Assembly (NCBI RefSeq): GCF_902506655.1
Contig: NZ_LR734808.1
Location: 992,001 to 1,056,000, forward strand
Reading direction: 5' to 3'
Length of the DNA: 64,000 bases
Source of the DNA: Marinoscillum sp. 108
GTDB taxonomy: Bacteria > Bacteroidota > Bacteroidia > Cytophagales > Cyclobacteriaceae
Part shown: positions 43,960-52,140 of the stretch, piece after piece
How positions within the stretch are numbered: position 1 is the first letter of the stretch
How the letters are laid out: every line of letters starts with the position of its first letter
Program-made: the position numbers and the translations under genes
Notes under the pieces: generated by a model
The model's database searches: none
Told to the model about the DNA's origin: nothing
The model's input: only the letters and a program-made list of their open reading frames with translations

Positions 43960-44172
43960 CTATGACCGGATGATGTACCTCACAATGATGACAATCACGC
44001 AGATCAAAAACATGATCATGGAAATCTTATTGATTCCATGCATCATCTTAATACTCGTATTGGTCGGTCGAGAAGGGTCTTTTTTTCTGAAAAAATAGGT
44101 TAATACTTCTTTGAAATTGAAATAGTAACCAGCATCATTTTTCTCTTCGCTCTGGTTTTGTTTTTCTGACAT
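43960..44172 (-). CDS. Small single-pass membrane protein (DUF6728-like)
   Basis: A 70-residue protein with a soluble N-terminal half (residues 1-45, including FNFKEVLTYFFRKKDPSRPT) and one C-terminal membrane helix (KISMIMFLICVIVIIVRYII). The pattern FFRKKDP, followed by NTSIKMMHGINKIS, matches a small Bacteroidota family I recall as DUF6728; the number is unverified. It begins 18 bases after ispG on the same strand and is probably in its operon. Function is unknown. Confidence 0.72.
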   Translation of the reverse strand: MSEKQNQSEEKNDAGYYFNFKEVLTYFFRKKDPSRPTNTSIKMMHGINKISMIMFLICVIVIIVRYIIRS

Positions 44173-44190
44173 GGTCTTCTATTTGAATCG

Positions 44191-46176
44191 TTACAGGACA
44201 GCCTGTGGCTCTGTCCATTTGCCATCTTCCTTGATTAACTCTATCAATTCATCCAGGGCACGTGCAGAAGGCACTCCCCGCTTCATTACTTCTTTGCCTT
44301 TATACAAAGTGATCTTCCCCTTACCAGACCCCACATAACCATAATCTGCATCTGCCATTTCCCCCGGGCCATTCACTATACAACCCATGATACCGATTTT
44401 CACACCTTTCAGATGGTCGGTGCGCTTCCTGATCATGGCAGTAGTCTCCTGCAGGTCAAACAAAGTACGCCCGCATGAAGGACACGAAATATACTCTGTC
44501 TTGGTGATCCTGGTTCTGGCCGCCTGCAATATCCCGAACACGGTGCTATTATACAGTTTGGCTTTAGCCAATCTCTCTGACCTGTCCCTTTTTACCTGAG
44601 CCATGCTCAGAAGTGCTCCATCTCCAAAACCATCAATGAGCAAACCACCAATGTCGGTGGCAGGATACATCATCATGGCATCTGCATTGAGGTCAGGAAA
44701 AGATCGCTCAATCACCACCGGTATACTCACTCCGGCATTGACCAATCCAACGAATGACTGACGCAAATCTGCATAAGCATGCTGATTATTTGTTTTGAGA
44801 ATCAACACAGCGTTGGTCATCTGTCTGATCTTTTCGATCACAGATGGCGTGAGCTCCGTAGTAGATAGCTGTATAAAAATACACTTTGAATCAATAGGTT
44901 TATCTATCTCATTTACAGTAATTAATGGGTACTTGTTTGCGTCTGAATTGACCGTCAACCAGGTGTCATAATCAAGTATTTCTTTAAGTCCATTGGGTAA
45001 CATAAAGGGGATTGGGCGGGTACCGGTATAAATGTAATCGCACCCCAAATCATTCATCGTCCACTTGTCCAATTCCGGCAGGTAGAAGTGCCCAATTGCT
45101 TTGAGGTCTTTCATTTCTACAGACTCAATATCAGAAAAATCCGCAATCACCCTGGGGACATTCCCTCCACCAAAATTGATCACCTCATTAGTCTGACGTT
45201 TCTGATATTCATAGGGATGATAAGCGCTAAAATCACAGTTGGCAATTGGCGCATGTCCTTGCCTCCCAGCGAGCCTATCAACAAGGATTTGCCCTACAGG
45301 GGCTTCTACTTCAGGTGCTTCGGTGAGAGAGACACGCACGGTATCTCCCAATCCATCCTCCAGCAGCACACCTATTCCAAGGGCACTCTTGATTCGGCCA
45401 TCCTCTGCTTCGCCTGCTTCCGTCACACCCAGGTGCAATGGATAAGGCTGTAGTCCTTCCTCATCCAACTTCTGAACGAGCAGTCGATAAGCCTGCACCA
45501 TCACTTGTGGATTGCTGGACTTCATAGAGATCACAATATCAAAGTATTCCAGCTCTTCGCAAATCCTGATAAACTCCAGTGCTGACTCCACCATTCCTAA
45601 TGGGGTGTCACCATATCGACTCATGATCCTATCAGACAATGAACCATGATTGGTACCAATGCGCATAGCTGTACCGTATTCCTTACAAATCTCCACCAGG
45701 GGTGTAAACTTTTCGCGAATGCGCTGCAGTTCGGCATTATAAGTCGCGTCCGTATATTCTATCTCCTCAAATCGCTTTTTATCGGCATAGTTTCCCGGAT
45801 TCACCCTTACCTTCTCCACGATGGTAGCAGCAAGTTCTGCTGCATTCGGAGTGAAGTGAATATCAGCCACCAGCGGCACAAAGCATCCCCTTTTGCTCAA
45901 CTCACTTTTAATCTCGCGGAGGTTCTCGGCTTCTTTGATACTGGGCGCCGTAATACGCACATACTCGCACCCACTCTCCACCATTCTCAATACCTGCTCC
46001 ACCGAACCCTGTGTGTCCATGGTGTCGACGGTGGTCATGGATTGTACCCTGATGGGGTTATCCCCACCCATGGGTACGTCCCCAACATACACTTCGCGGG
46101 TCTTTCTCCTTTTATATTGAGTGAGGCTATCGCAAAAATTGACCTTTCCGGTCAGGAGCTCATCGGCAGGGTTCAT
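44191..46176 (-). CDS. ispG: (E)-4-hydroxy-3-methylbut-2-enyl-diphosphate synthase, large form
   Basis: Penultimate step of the MEP isoprenoid pathway: makes HMBPP from MEcPP using a [4Fe-4S] cluster. The N-terminal TIM barrel (VYVGDVPMGGDNPIRVQSMTT region, then KVRVNPGNYADK) and the C-terminal cluster domain are present, with cluster cysteines in CPSCGRTLFD and GCIVNGPGEMADADYGYVG. At 661 residues it is the large type with an extra domain between the two halves, as in Bacteroidota, Chlamydiae and plants, rather than the roughly 370-residue type. It heads the run toward the DUF6728, YjbR and SGNH genes. Confidence 0.97.
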   Translation of the reverse strand: MNPADELLTGKVNFCDSLTQYKRRKTREVYVGDVPMGGDNPIRVQSMTTVDTMDTQGSVEQVLRMVESGCEYVRITAPSIKEAENLREIKSELSKRGCFVPLVADIHFTPNAAELAATIVEKVRVNPGNYADKKRFEEIEYTDATYNAELQRIREKFTPLVEICKEYGTAMRIGTNHGSLSDRIMSRYGDTPLGMVESALEFIRICEELEYFDIVISMKSSNPQVMVQAYRLLVQKLDEEGLQPYPLHLGVTEAGEAEDGRIKSALGIGVLLEDGLGDTVRVSLTEAPEVEAPVGQILVDRLAGRQGHAPIANCDFSAYHPYEYQKRQTNEVINFGGGNVPRVIADFSDIESVEMKDLKAIGHFYLPELDKWTMNDLGCDYIYTGTRPIPFMLPNGLKEILDYDTWLTVNSDANKYPLITVNEIDKPIDSKCIFIQLSTTELTPSVIEKIRQMTNAVLILKTNNQHAYADLRQSFVGLVNAGVSIPVVIERSFPDLNADAMMMYPATDIGGLLIDGFGDGALLSMAQVKRDRSERLAKAKLYNSTVFGILQAARTRITKTEYISCPSCGRTLFDLQETTAMIRKRTDHLKGVKIGIMGCIVNGPGEMADADYGYVGSGKGKITLYKGKEVMKRGVPSARALDELIELIKEDGKWTEPQAVL

Positions 46177-46225
46177 AAAATAACATTTATGGTCTAAACA
46201 CCATACAAAGATAAAAGTTGCGGGA

Positions 46226-46942
46226 TCATAAATCGCCTAATTGTGGTCTGATTACCAGGTCCTCCACCACGGTCCGGTCACTGAGCTGATAAGTGGTGAA
46301 AATCATCTCTGCCACATCTTCCGGTTTCATAAAGCGATCTTCAGGCAAGTCCACCCCTTCCCAACTGGCAGTAAAGGTAGCTCCGGGCATCACTGAGGTC
46401 ACCCGGATTTGATCTACTTTCAATTCCTCTCTCAATACTTTACTCATTCCATACATCGCAAACTTGGAGATGCAGTAAGATCCACCATTGGTGTAAGCGG
46501 TAATGCTGGCAGTGGAACAGATATTGAATATATGCCCTTTTTTCCGCTTCTTCATTTCAGGGATTAGTCCTCTGCTGAGTCTATAAGCACTATACAGGTT
46601 GGTTTCAATCTGCGACTCCAATACGCCCTCTTCTTCTGTGTGTACCTGACCAGGCACAAACTTTCCAGCATTATTGACCAAAACGGCCACAGGCTTACCC
46701 GTCAATCGGATAAACTCAATAAAGTCATTCACCTCTGCTTTCCTGGACACATCAGACACATTCACCAGCACTTTGTTGCCGTACTTGCCCTCTATAGATT
46801 TCTTCAGATCATCCAGGTCGGTCTCATTTCTGGCGCAGGTCGCTATGGTATAGCCGGCTTCAGAAAATTTTTCTATGATGGCCCGGCCGATACCTTTGGT
46901 GCCTCCAGTTACCACAACTAATTTATCTTTCAGATCACCCAT
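46226..46942 (-). CDS. Short-chain dehydrogenase/reductase
   Basis: A 238-residue classical SDR. The cofactor loop TGGTKGIGRA, the NNAG motif, catalytic Ser in CSTASITA and YxxxK (SYCISKFAM) are all present. The acidic or basic choice for NADH versus NADPH is not clear from CARNETD. Members reduce ketones or acyl chains; the substrate here is unknown. I chose the ATG at 46942 (MGDLKDKLVVVTGG); the TTG at 46957 adds five residues. It runs divergently from mlaE. Confidence 0.92.
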   Translation of the reverse strand: MGDLKDKLVVVTGGTKGIGRAIIEKFSEAGYTIATCARNETDLDDLKKSIEGKYGNKVLVNVSDVSRKAEVNDFIEFIRLTGKPVAVLVNNAGKFVPGQVHTEEEGVLESQIETNLYSAYRLSRGLIPEMKKRKKGHIFNICSTASITAYTNGGSYCISKFAMYGMSKVLREELKVDQIRVTSVMPGATFTASWEGVDLPEDRFMKPEDVAEMIFTTYQLSDRTVVEDLVIRPQLGDL

Positions 46943-47086
46943 AATTCTATAAAGCAACCAGAAACCACATTGTTATTTAAGAAAACAAAATCTTCATTTT
47001 GTCCTTTAGTTGGTCAAACGGTTTGTGTTTGCTTCGTTCTTATTAATTTCGGCAAAGCTAACACATCTGACGCAAGAGAATACTTC

Positions 47087-47818
47087 ATGAAATCACTAGG
47101 TAAATTTTTGATTTTTGCTGGTCAGCTTTTCGTAAGACGCGAAAGTTTTTCCACCTACGTTTCCCTGACCATCGATGAGTGCATCAAGGTGGGGTATAAT
47201 TCTCTTTTTATTGTGACCATTGTCTCGGTATTCATGGGTGCGGTTACTACCATCCAGACGGCCTATAACCTGGTAAGCCCCTTCATTCCTGATTACGTGA
47301 TTTCACTGGTAGTACGGGATATGACCGTTTTGGAATTAGCTCCTACCATTATGGCCATTGTATATGCAGGAAAGGTAGGATCTAACATAGCCGGTGAACT
47401 CGGAACCATGCGAATCACAGAACAAATTGATGCTTTGGAAGTGATGGGCATTAACTCTACTTCCTATCTGGTGCTTCCTAAAATCATCGCTTCTATGCTT
47501 ATGTATCCGATGCTGGTGGTGCTTTCGGCATTTTTGTCCATCTATGGTGGCTACCTCACCAGCCTGGCCACAGGCATTATCTCTGGCCATGATTATATCT
47601 ACGGTATTCGATATGACTTCATTGAGTTCAATATCGCATTTGCTCTCATCAAGGCATTTGTTTTTGCTTTTCTGGTAGCTGCCATTTCTGCTTACAAGGG
47701 ATACTTCACTTCAGGCGGAGCACTGGAGGTGGGCCAATCGTCTACTGCTGCCGTCACCAATAGCTGTATTGCCATTTTGCTGGCAGATTATCTACTCGCT
47801 CAACTACTACTCGGATGA
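47087..47818 (+). CDS. MlaE-type ABC transporter permease
   Basis: Inner-membrane permease of an Mla/MCE-type lipid transport system. The 243 residues contain about five helices and the conserved MlaE stretch (VVRDMTVLELAPTIMAIVYAGKVG, then AGELGTMRITEQIDALEVMG), typical of the family that moves phospholipids between the membranes. The ATG at 47087 starts the usual short N-terminus; an in-frame upstream ATG at 46970 would add 39 mostly hydrophobic residues that look less like the family. It overlaps the ATPase gene by four bases. Confidence 0.92.
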   Translation: MKSLGKFLIFAGQLFVRRESFSTYVSLTIDECIKVGYNSLFIVTIVSVFMGAVTTIQTAYNLVSPFIPDYVISLVVRDMTVLELAPTIMAIVYAGKVGSNIAGELGTMRITEQIDALEVMGINSTSYLVLPKIIASMLMYPMLVVLSAFLSIYGGYLTSLATGIISGHDYIYGIRYDFIEFNIAFALIKAFVFAFLVAAISAYKGYFTSGGALEVGQSSTAAVTNSCIAILLADYLLAQLLLG

Positions 47819-48558
47819 TCGAAATCAACAACATAAAGAAGTCTTTTCAGGGCAAAGAAATCCTAAAGGGTATCAACGGCACTTTTGAGCCGGGCAAATG
47901 TAATCTGATCATTGGGTCCAGTGGAACCGGAAAAAGTGTGCTTCTGAAGTGTATTGTGGGGTTATTTAAGCCCGACGAAGGAGACGTACTCTATGATGGC
48001 CGTGACTTTTCTCACGGTGACAAAGAGGCCCAAACGGAAATAAGGAGGGAAATAGGAATGCTTTTTCAGGGCAGCGCACTGTTTGACAGCAAGAATGTAG
48101 AGCAAAACGTGATGTTTCCGCTGAACGTGCTCACAGATATGAGCAAGGAAGAAAAGATAGAGCGCGTGAACTTTTGTCTACAACGTGTGGGGCTGGAGAA
48201 TGTGAACAAAAAAATGCCCTCTGAGATCAGTGGAGGCATGAAAAAACGTGTGGGCATAGCACGTGCTATTGTCAACAAGCCCAATTATCTTTTTTGTGAT
48301 GAACCCAACTCCGGGCTGGATCCACAAACTAGTATGGTCATTGATGAACTTATTGACGAAATCACGCAGGAGTACCAGATGACTACTACCATCGTCACTC
48401 ATGATATGAATTCGGTGATAGAAATAGGTCAGAAAGTAATGTATCTCTACAAAGGTGAAAAATTATGGGATGGCACTAACAAAGACATCACCCACTCAGG
48501 TGTGAAGGAATTGGATGACTTTGTCTTTGCCAACAGAATGATGAAGGAGTTCAGATAA
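47815..48558 (+). CDS. MlaF-type ABC transporter ATP-binding protein
   Basis: ATPase of the same lipid transporter. The 247 residues show Walker A GSSGTGKSV, the signature SGGMKKRVGIARA (the KKR form of MlaF proteins), Walker B YLFCDEPNSGLDP and the H-loop VTHDM. It overlaps mlaE by four bases, so they are cotranslated. In other bacteria MlaD and further partners complete the system; no MlaD (MCE) gene is next to it here. The next gene, a permease fusion, starts 36 bases later. Confidence 0.94.
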   Translation: MIEINNIKKSFQGKEILKGINGTFEPGKCNLIIGSSGTGKSVLLKCIVGLFKPDEGDVLYDGRDFSHGDKEAQTEIRREIGMLFQGSALFDSKNVEQNVMFPLNVLTDMSKEEKIERVNFCLQRVGLENVNKKMPSEISGGMKKRVGIARAIVNKPNYLFCDEPNSGLDPQTSMVIDELIDEITQEYQMTTTIVTHDMNSVIEIGQKVMYLYKGEKLWDGTNKDITHSGVKELDDFVFANRMMKEFR

Positions 48559-48594
48559 AGCAGAAGCATCATCAAAAACCACTAGTTTTAGGGG

Positions 48595-51500
48595 ATGAAG
48601 GAATGGATGAACTGGCCATGGACTGAAATGTTACTTGCCTGTACGGTGGTTCACGGCATCATTGCAGGAGTGCTGCTTCTTTTCAATAAGTTCCCTGCGA
48701 GTCAGTTTTTGGCACGACTACTCCTGAGTACGCTCATCTTTCTCTCCAGCAGCTTTGCCCCTTCCGGTTTGTTCCTGGATCAATTTGCCCTGGCTCTGGT
48801 GGCTATTAGCCTTTTTCTCTACACCAGGTCATTTTTCACCCAAAAAACCCGTAACAACAATAAGCACCTGCTACCGTTGGTGCTTCCAGCGCTTTTCACA
48901 TCTGCTTCGGTGATGGGAGTTGATTTCGAATATGGCTTCATTATTCGGGAAGGAACCCTAATCGCCATTGTGGTTATATACCTCCTTTCTGCCCTCAGGA
49001 CGGCACAGAGAGAAGCAGTCCAGCGTGGGATCTACTGGTTTCAAAACCCGGGAAGCCGCCTGTTATGGTTTAGAAATTTTCTCCTTTTTTCGGTACTCCT
49101 TATTACCTATTGGCTCCTTGCCGGCAATACCCTCAGTGTTTGGGAGACTTCCCTGGGTATTCTGATTTTCAGCTACTTTATCTATTTTCAAGTCTTTAAG
49201 GAATCTAACTTCCTATCCCCAATTCCTCTGGGAAATAAGTATCAGAAATCAACCCTCACTCCCGGGCAGAAAGCGGCCATCCTGGAACGTCTGGATGATT
49301 TGCTGCAAAAGGATAAATTTTACCTCCAAAGCACCATATCCCTCAGTCAGTTGTCGGATCAACTGCACACCACCACCCATCACCTTTCCCAGGTGATCAA
49401 TGAAACCAAAAGCACCTCCTTTCAGGAGCTGATCAGTCAGTACAGAGTGCGTGAAGCCAAGCACTTGCTGAAGGCACCGGAGCAGCAGCAAACCAAAATA
49501 GAGAACATCGCTGCCATGGTTGGGTACAACTCTAAATCGGCCTTTAACACAGCTTTTAAAAAGTATACAGGGCTCACACCGTCAGAATTTAAGGATACCA
49601 AGGGTGTTCGATCCTATCGGGAAGAACGTCTGCCCGGCCAGAAAAAACCATTCTTTCAATACTTAGGCCTTAGTTCGTACCATGTTTTACCAAACCTCAA
49701 AACAAACATGGTTAGCAACTTCCTGAAAATCTTCTATCGCAGAATGGTGAGAAACAAAGTGTTTTCTGCGATCAATCTATTTGGGCTCACTGTTGGGTTT
49801 TCCTGCAGTATCCTGATCTACCTATTCATCACCGACCAACTCTCCTACGATAAGGAGCTCGAGGATAGCGAGAGAATCTATCGCATCGCGTGGATGAGTG
49901 ACAACCCCCAGACGCGCACCCCACACCCCATGGCCCAGGCCATGGCCAGAGATCTGCCAGAGGTAGAGGCTGCCACCAGTCTTTCACCATGGAATGGTGT
50001 AGGGCAAAGCAATGAGACTGTGAAAGTAGAAAATGTGGAGGCTGAAATTCTGTTTCAGGAGCCCAATTTCTTCTTTGTGGATTCTACCTTTCTGGATGTC
50101 TTTCAGCTAGAGGTAGTAGCCGGCGACAAAGACGCACTCAGGAAACCATGGAATCTGGTCATCACCGACAAGATGGCCAAAAAATACTTTGGTAATGAAG
50201 ATCCCATAGGGCGGGAACTAAACGTAAACGACATGCCTGTGGAAATAGCTGCAGTCATCAAAGGGATGCCCGATAAATCCCATTTTCACATCCAAGGCTT
50301 GGTCTCCTATGTGACCATCAAAAACATTAACCCCAGTAACCCCTGGTTCACCTGGGAGGACTTTGGACATTTTAATTACATCAAAACCAAATCTGGTGTG
50401 GACCCCGCCAAGTTGGAAGCCAAAATCCCCGAATGGGTCCTTTCATACCTCAACTGGCCACAGTCTTACAGAGCCTCTCTGCTGGAAGGTGATTATCAGT
50501 TCGCTTTGCAACCAATAGAAGAAATACACCTCTCGTCACATCTGCGATGGGAGCTGGAAAACAATGGCAACATCCTGTATGTATATATTCTTACTGGCAC
50601 CTTGATCTTCTTGCTCCTCATTGTGTGCATCAACTACATTAATCTGACTACCGCTAAGTCATTGGAAAGAGCCCGGGAGGTGGGAATCAAAAAGACACTT
50701 GGTGCCTATTCGGGAAATCTTACCCTGCAATTTTACCTGGAGTCACTCATATTTTGTCTACTGGCCTGGATTCTTGCCCTCCTTCTTGCGGTATTGTGTC
50801 TAGACACTTTCAATTACCTGTCCGGTCAGGCATTCGAGCTTTCAGACATCTTTAACAGCTCTTTTCTGCTAAAATCTATGGGTTTGTGTCTTGCTCTGGC
50901 ACTTCTGGCTGGTTTTTACCCCGCTTTCACCTTGTCTTCATTTATTCCCATGGAAGTGCTGAAAGGCAAGTTCTCTTCCTCATTCCAGGGAAGACAAGTG
51001 CGAAATGGATTGGTGGTCTTTCAGTTTTGTATCTCCAGCATTTTGATTATTTCCAGTCTGATCATCGTGAAGCAGATCAACTTCATGAAAAACACATCGC
51101 TGGGTTTTGATCATGAGGCGGTCATATCCATCCGCGTACACCCAAGTGTAGAAATCGGTGGAATCGATCTACGACAGGTCGAGACCTTCAAAGAACAATT
51201 TGGCAATATCCCCGGAGTGCTCAATACAGGTTCCATTTCCAACCTGCCCGGTGGTCAGTTTAATCAAAATGCTATTTTTCTGGAGGATAGTCCCGAGAAT
51301 CGGGTAGATGCTTCTGAGCTATATGTAGACTATGGTACGGCGCCATCTTTGGGTCTGTCTATGGCCATGGGAAGATACTTTGACCCTACCTATGCAGCAG
51401 ATTCTGCCGGGACCACGTTTATAATTAATGAAAGCGCTATGTCTGCCCTCCGTCTGGAAGATCCCATCGGGAAAAGCCTGACATGGGATAGCGATCCGGT

Positions 51501-52137
51501 AGCCCAAAAAGGAACCATCGTAGGGGTCGTTAAAGACTTCCACTACCAGTCATTGCATGAGGCCATTCAACCATTGATCATCCAGCTCAATCCCGAATAT
51601 GCCAATCACCTCCTGGTGAAAATGGAGGGTAAGAACTTTCAGCAAACACTGAACGACATACAAATCAGCTACCAGAATATTGAGAGTGAGTTACCCTTTA
51701 GCTATCGCTTTTTGGATGAGCAACTGGCCAATCTCTACCTATCTGAAGAACGCACGCTCAATGTCTTTTCCATTTTCGCCGGATTGGCTTTGTTTCTGGC
51801 CTGCCTGGGATTGCTCGGCCTGGCTCTGGCTCTACTCAATCAAAAAGCAAAAGAAGTAAGCATACGGAAAATTATGGGTGCTACACCCAATCACATTTTA
51901 GCTATGGTGTTTTCTCAGTTTGCTCGACTGCTCGGGCTGGCACTCTTGCTGGGGCTACCTACTGGCTATTTTCTGATGCAAAGATGGATTGGAGAATTTT
52001 CTTACCAGGTAACATTGGGAGTAACCCCCTTCTTACTGGCATCCGCTCTCCTGCTTCTCGTGGCCCTTGGCAGTGTGAGCTTGGTAGTATTGAAAATCTC
52101 CCGGGCCAATCCTGCAGATAACCTGAGGTATGAATAG
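48595..52137 (+). CDS. Membrane AraC-type regulator fused to an FtsX/MacB-like ABC permease
   Basis: An uninterrupted 1180-residue frame with two unrelated parts. Residues 1-205 hold about six to seven membrane helices. Residues 245-333 form an AraC-type double helix-turn-helix (ISLSQLSDQLHTTTHHLSQ, then IENIAAMVGYNSKSAFNTAF and KKYTGLTPSEF). After a linker (334-371) Met372 opens a complete two-module FtsX permease (SNFLKIFYRRMVRNKVFSAI, INLFGLTVGFS), with MacB-like periplasmic domains and helices near 400, 680, 740, 800, 1050 and 1110-1170. Each part is normal alone; the fusion is unusual. It could tie transport state to gene control, but no assay exists here. A lost stop codon or annotation artefact between two genes remains possible. 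Confidence 0.85.
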   Translation: MKEWMNWPWTEMLLACTVVHGIIAGVLLLFNKFPASQFLARLLLSTLIFLSSSFAPSGLFLDQFALALVAISLFLYTRSFFTQKTRNNNKHLLPLVLPALFTSASVMGVDFEYGFIIREGTLIAIVVIYLLSALRTAQREAVQRGIYWFQNPGSRLLWFRNFLLFSVLLITYWLLAGNTLSVWETSLGILIFSYFIYFQVFKESNFLSPIPLGNKYQKSTLTPGQKAAILERLDDLLQKDKFYLQSTISLSQLSDQLHTTTHHLSQVINETKSTSFQELISQYRVREAKHLLKAPEQQQTKIENIAAMVGYNSKSAFNTAFKKYTGLTPSEFKDTKGVRSYREERLPGQKKPFFQYLGLSSYHVLPNLKTNMVSNFLKIFYRRMVRNKVFSAINLFGLTVGFSCSILIYLFITDQLSYDKELEDSERIYRIAWMSDNPQTRTPHPMAQAMARDLPEVEAATSLSPWNGVGQSNETVKVENVEAEILFQEPNFFFVDSTFLDVFQLEVVAGDKDALRKPWNLVITDKMAKKYFGNEDPIGRELNVNDMPVEIAAVIKGMPDKSHFHIQGLVSYVTIKNINPSNPWFTWEDFGHFNYIKTKSGVDPAKLEAKIPEWVLSYLNWPQSYRASLLEGDYQFALQPIEEIHLSSHLRWELENNGNILYVYILTGTLIFLLLIVCINYINLTTAKSLERAREVGIKKTLGAYSGNLTLQFYLESLIFCLLAWILALLLAVLCLDTFNYLSGQAFELSDIFNSSFLLKSMGLCLALALLAGFYPAFTLSSFIPMEVLKGKFSSSFQGRQVRNGLVVFQFCISSILIISSLIIVKQINFMKNTSLGFDHEAVISIRVHPSVEIGGIDLRQVETFKEQFGNIPGVLNTGSISNLPGGQFNQNAIFLEDSPENRVDASELYVDYGTAPSLGLSMAMGRYFDPTYAADSAGTTFIINESAMSALRLEDPIGKSLTWDSDPVAQKGTIVGVVKDFHYQSLHEAIQPLIIQLNPEYANHLLVKMEGKNFQQTLNDIQISYQNIESELPFSYRFLDEQLANLYLSEERTLNVFSIFAGLALFLACLGLLGLALALLNQKAKEVSIRKIMGATPNHILAMVFSQFARLLGLALLLGLPTGYFLMQRWIGEFSYQVTLGVTPFLLASALLLLVALGSVSLVVLKISRANPADNLRYE

Positions 52138-52140
52138 GTT

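Noticed and set aside
44191-46176. ispG considered as a fusion of two genes because of its 661 residues
   Set aside because: The long form with a middle domain is normal in Bacteroidota.
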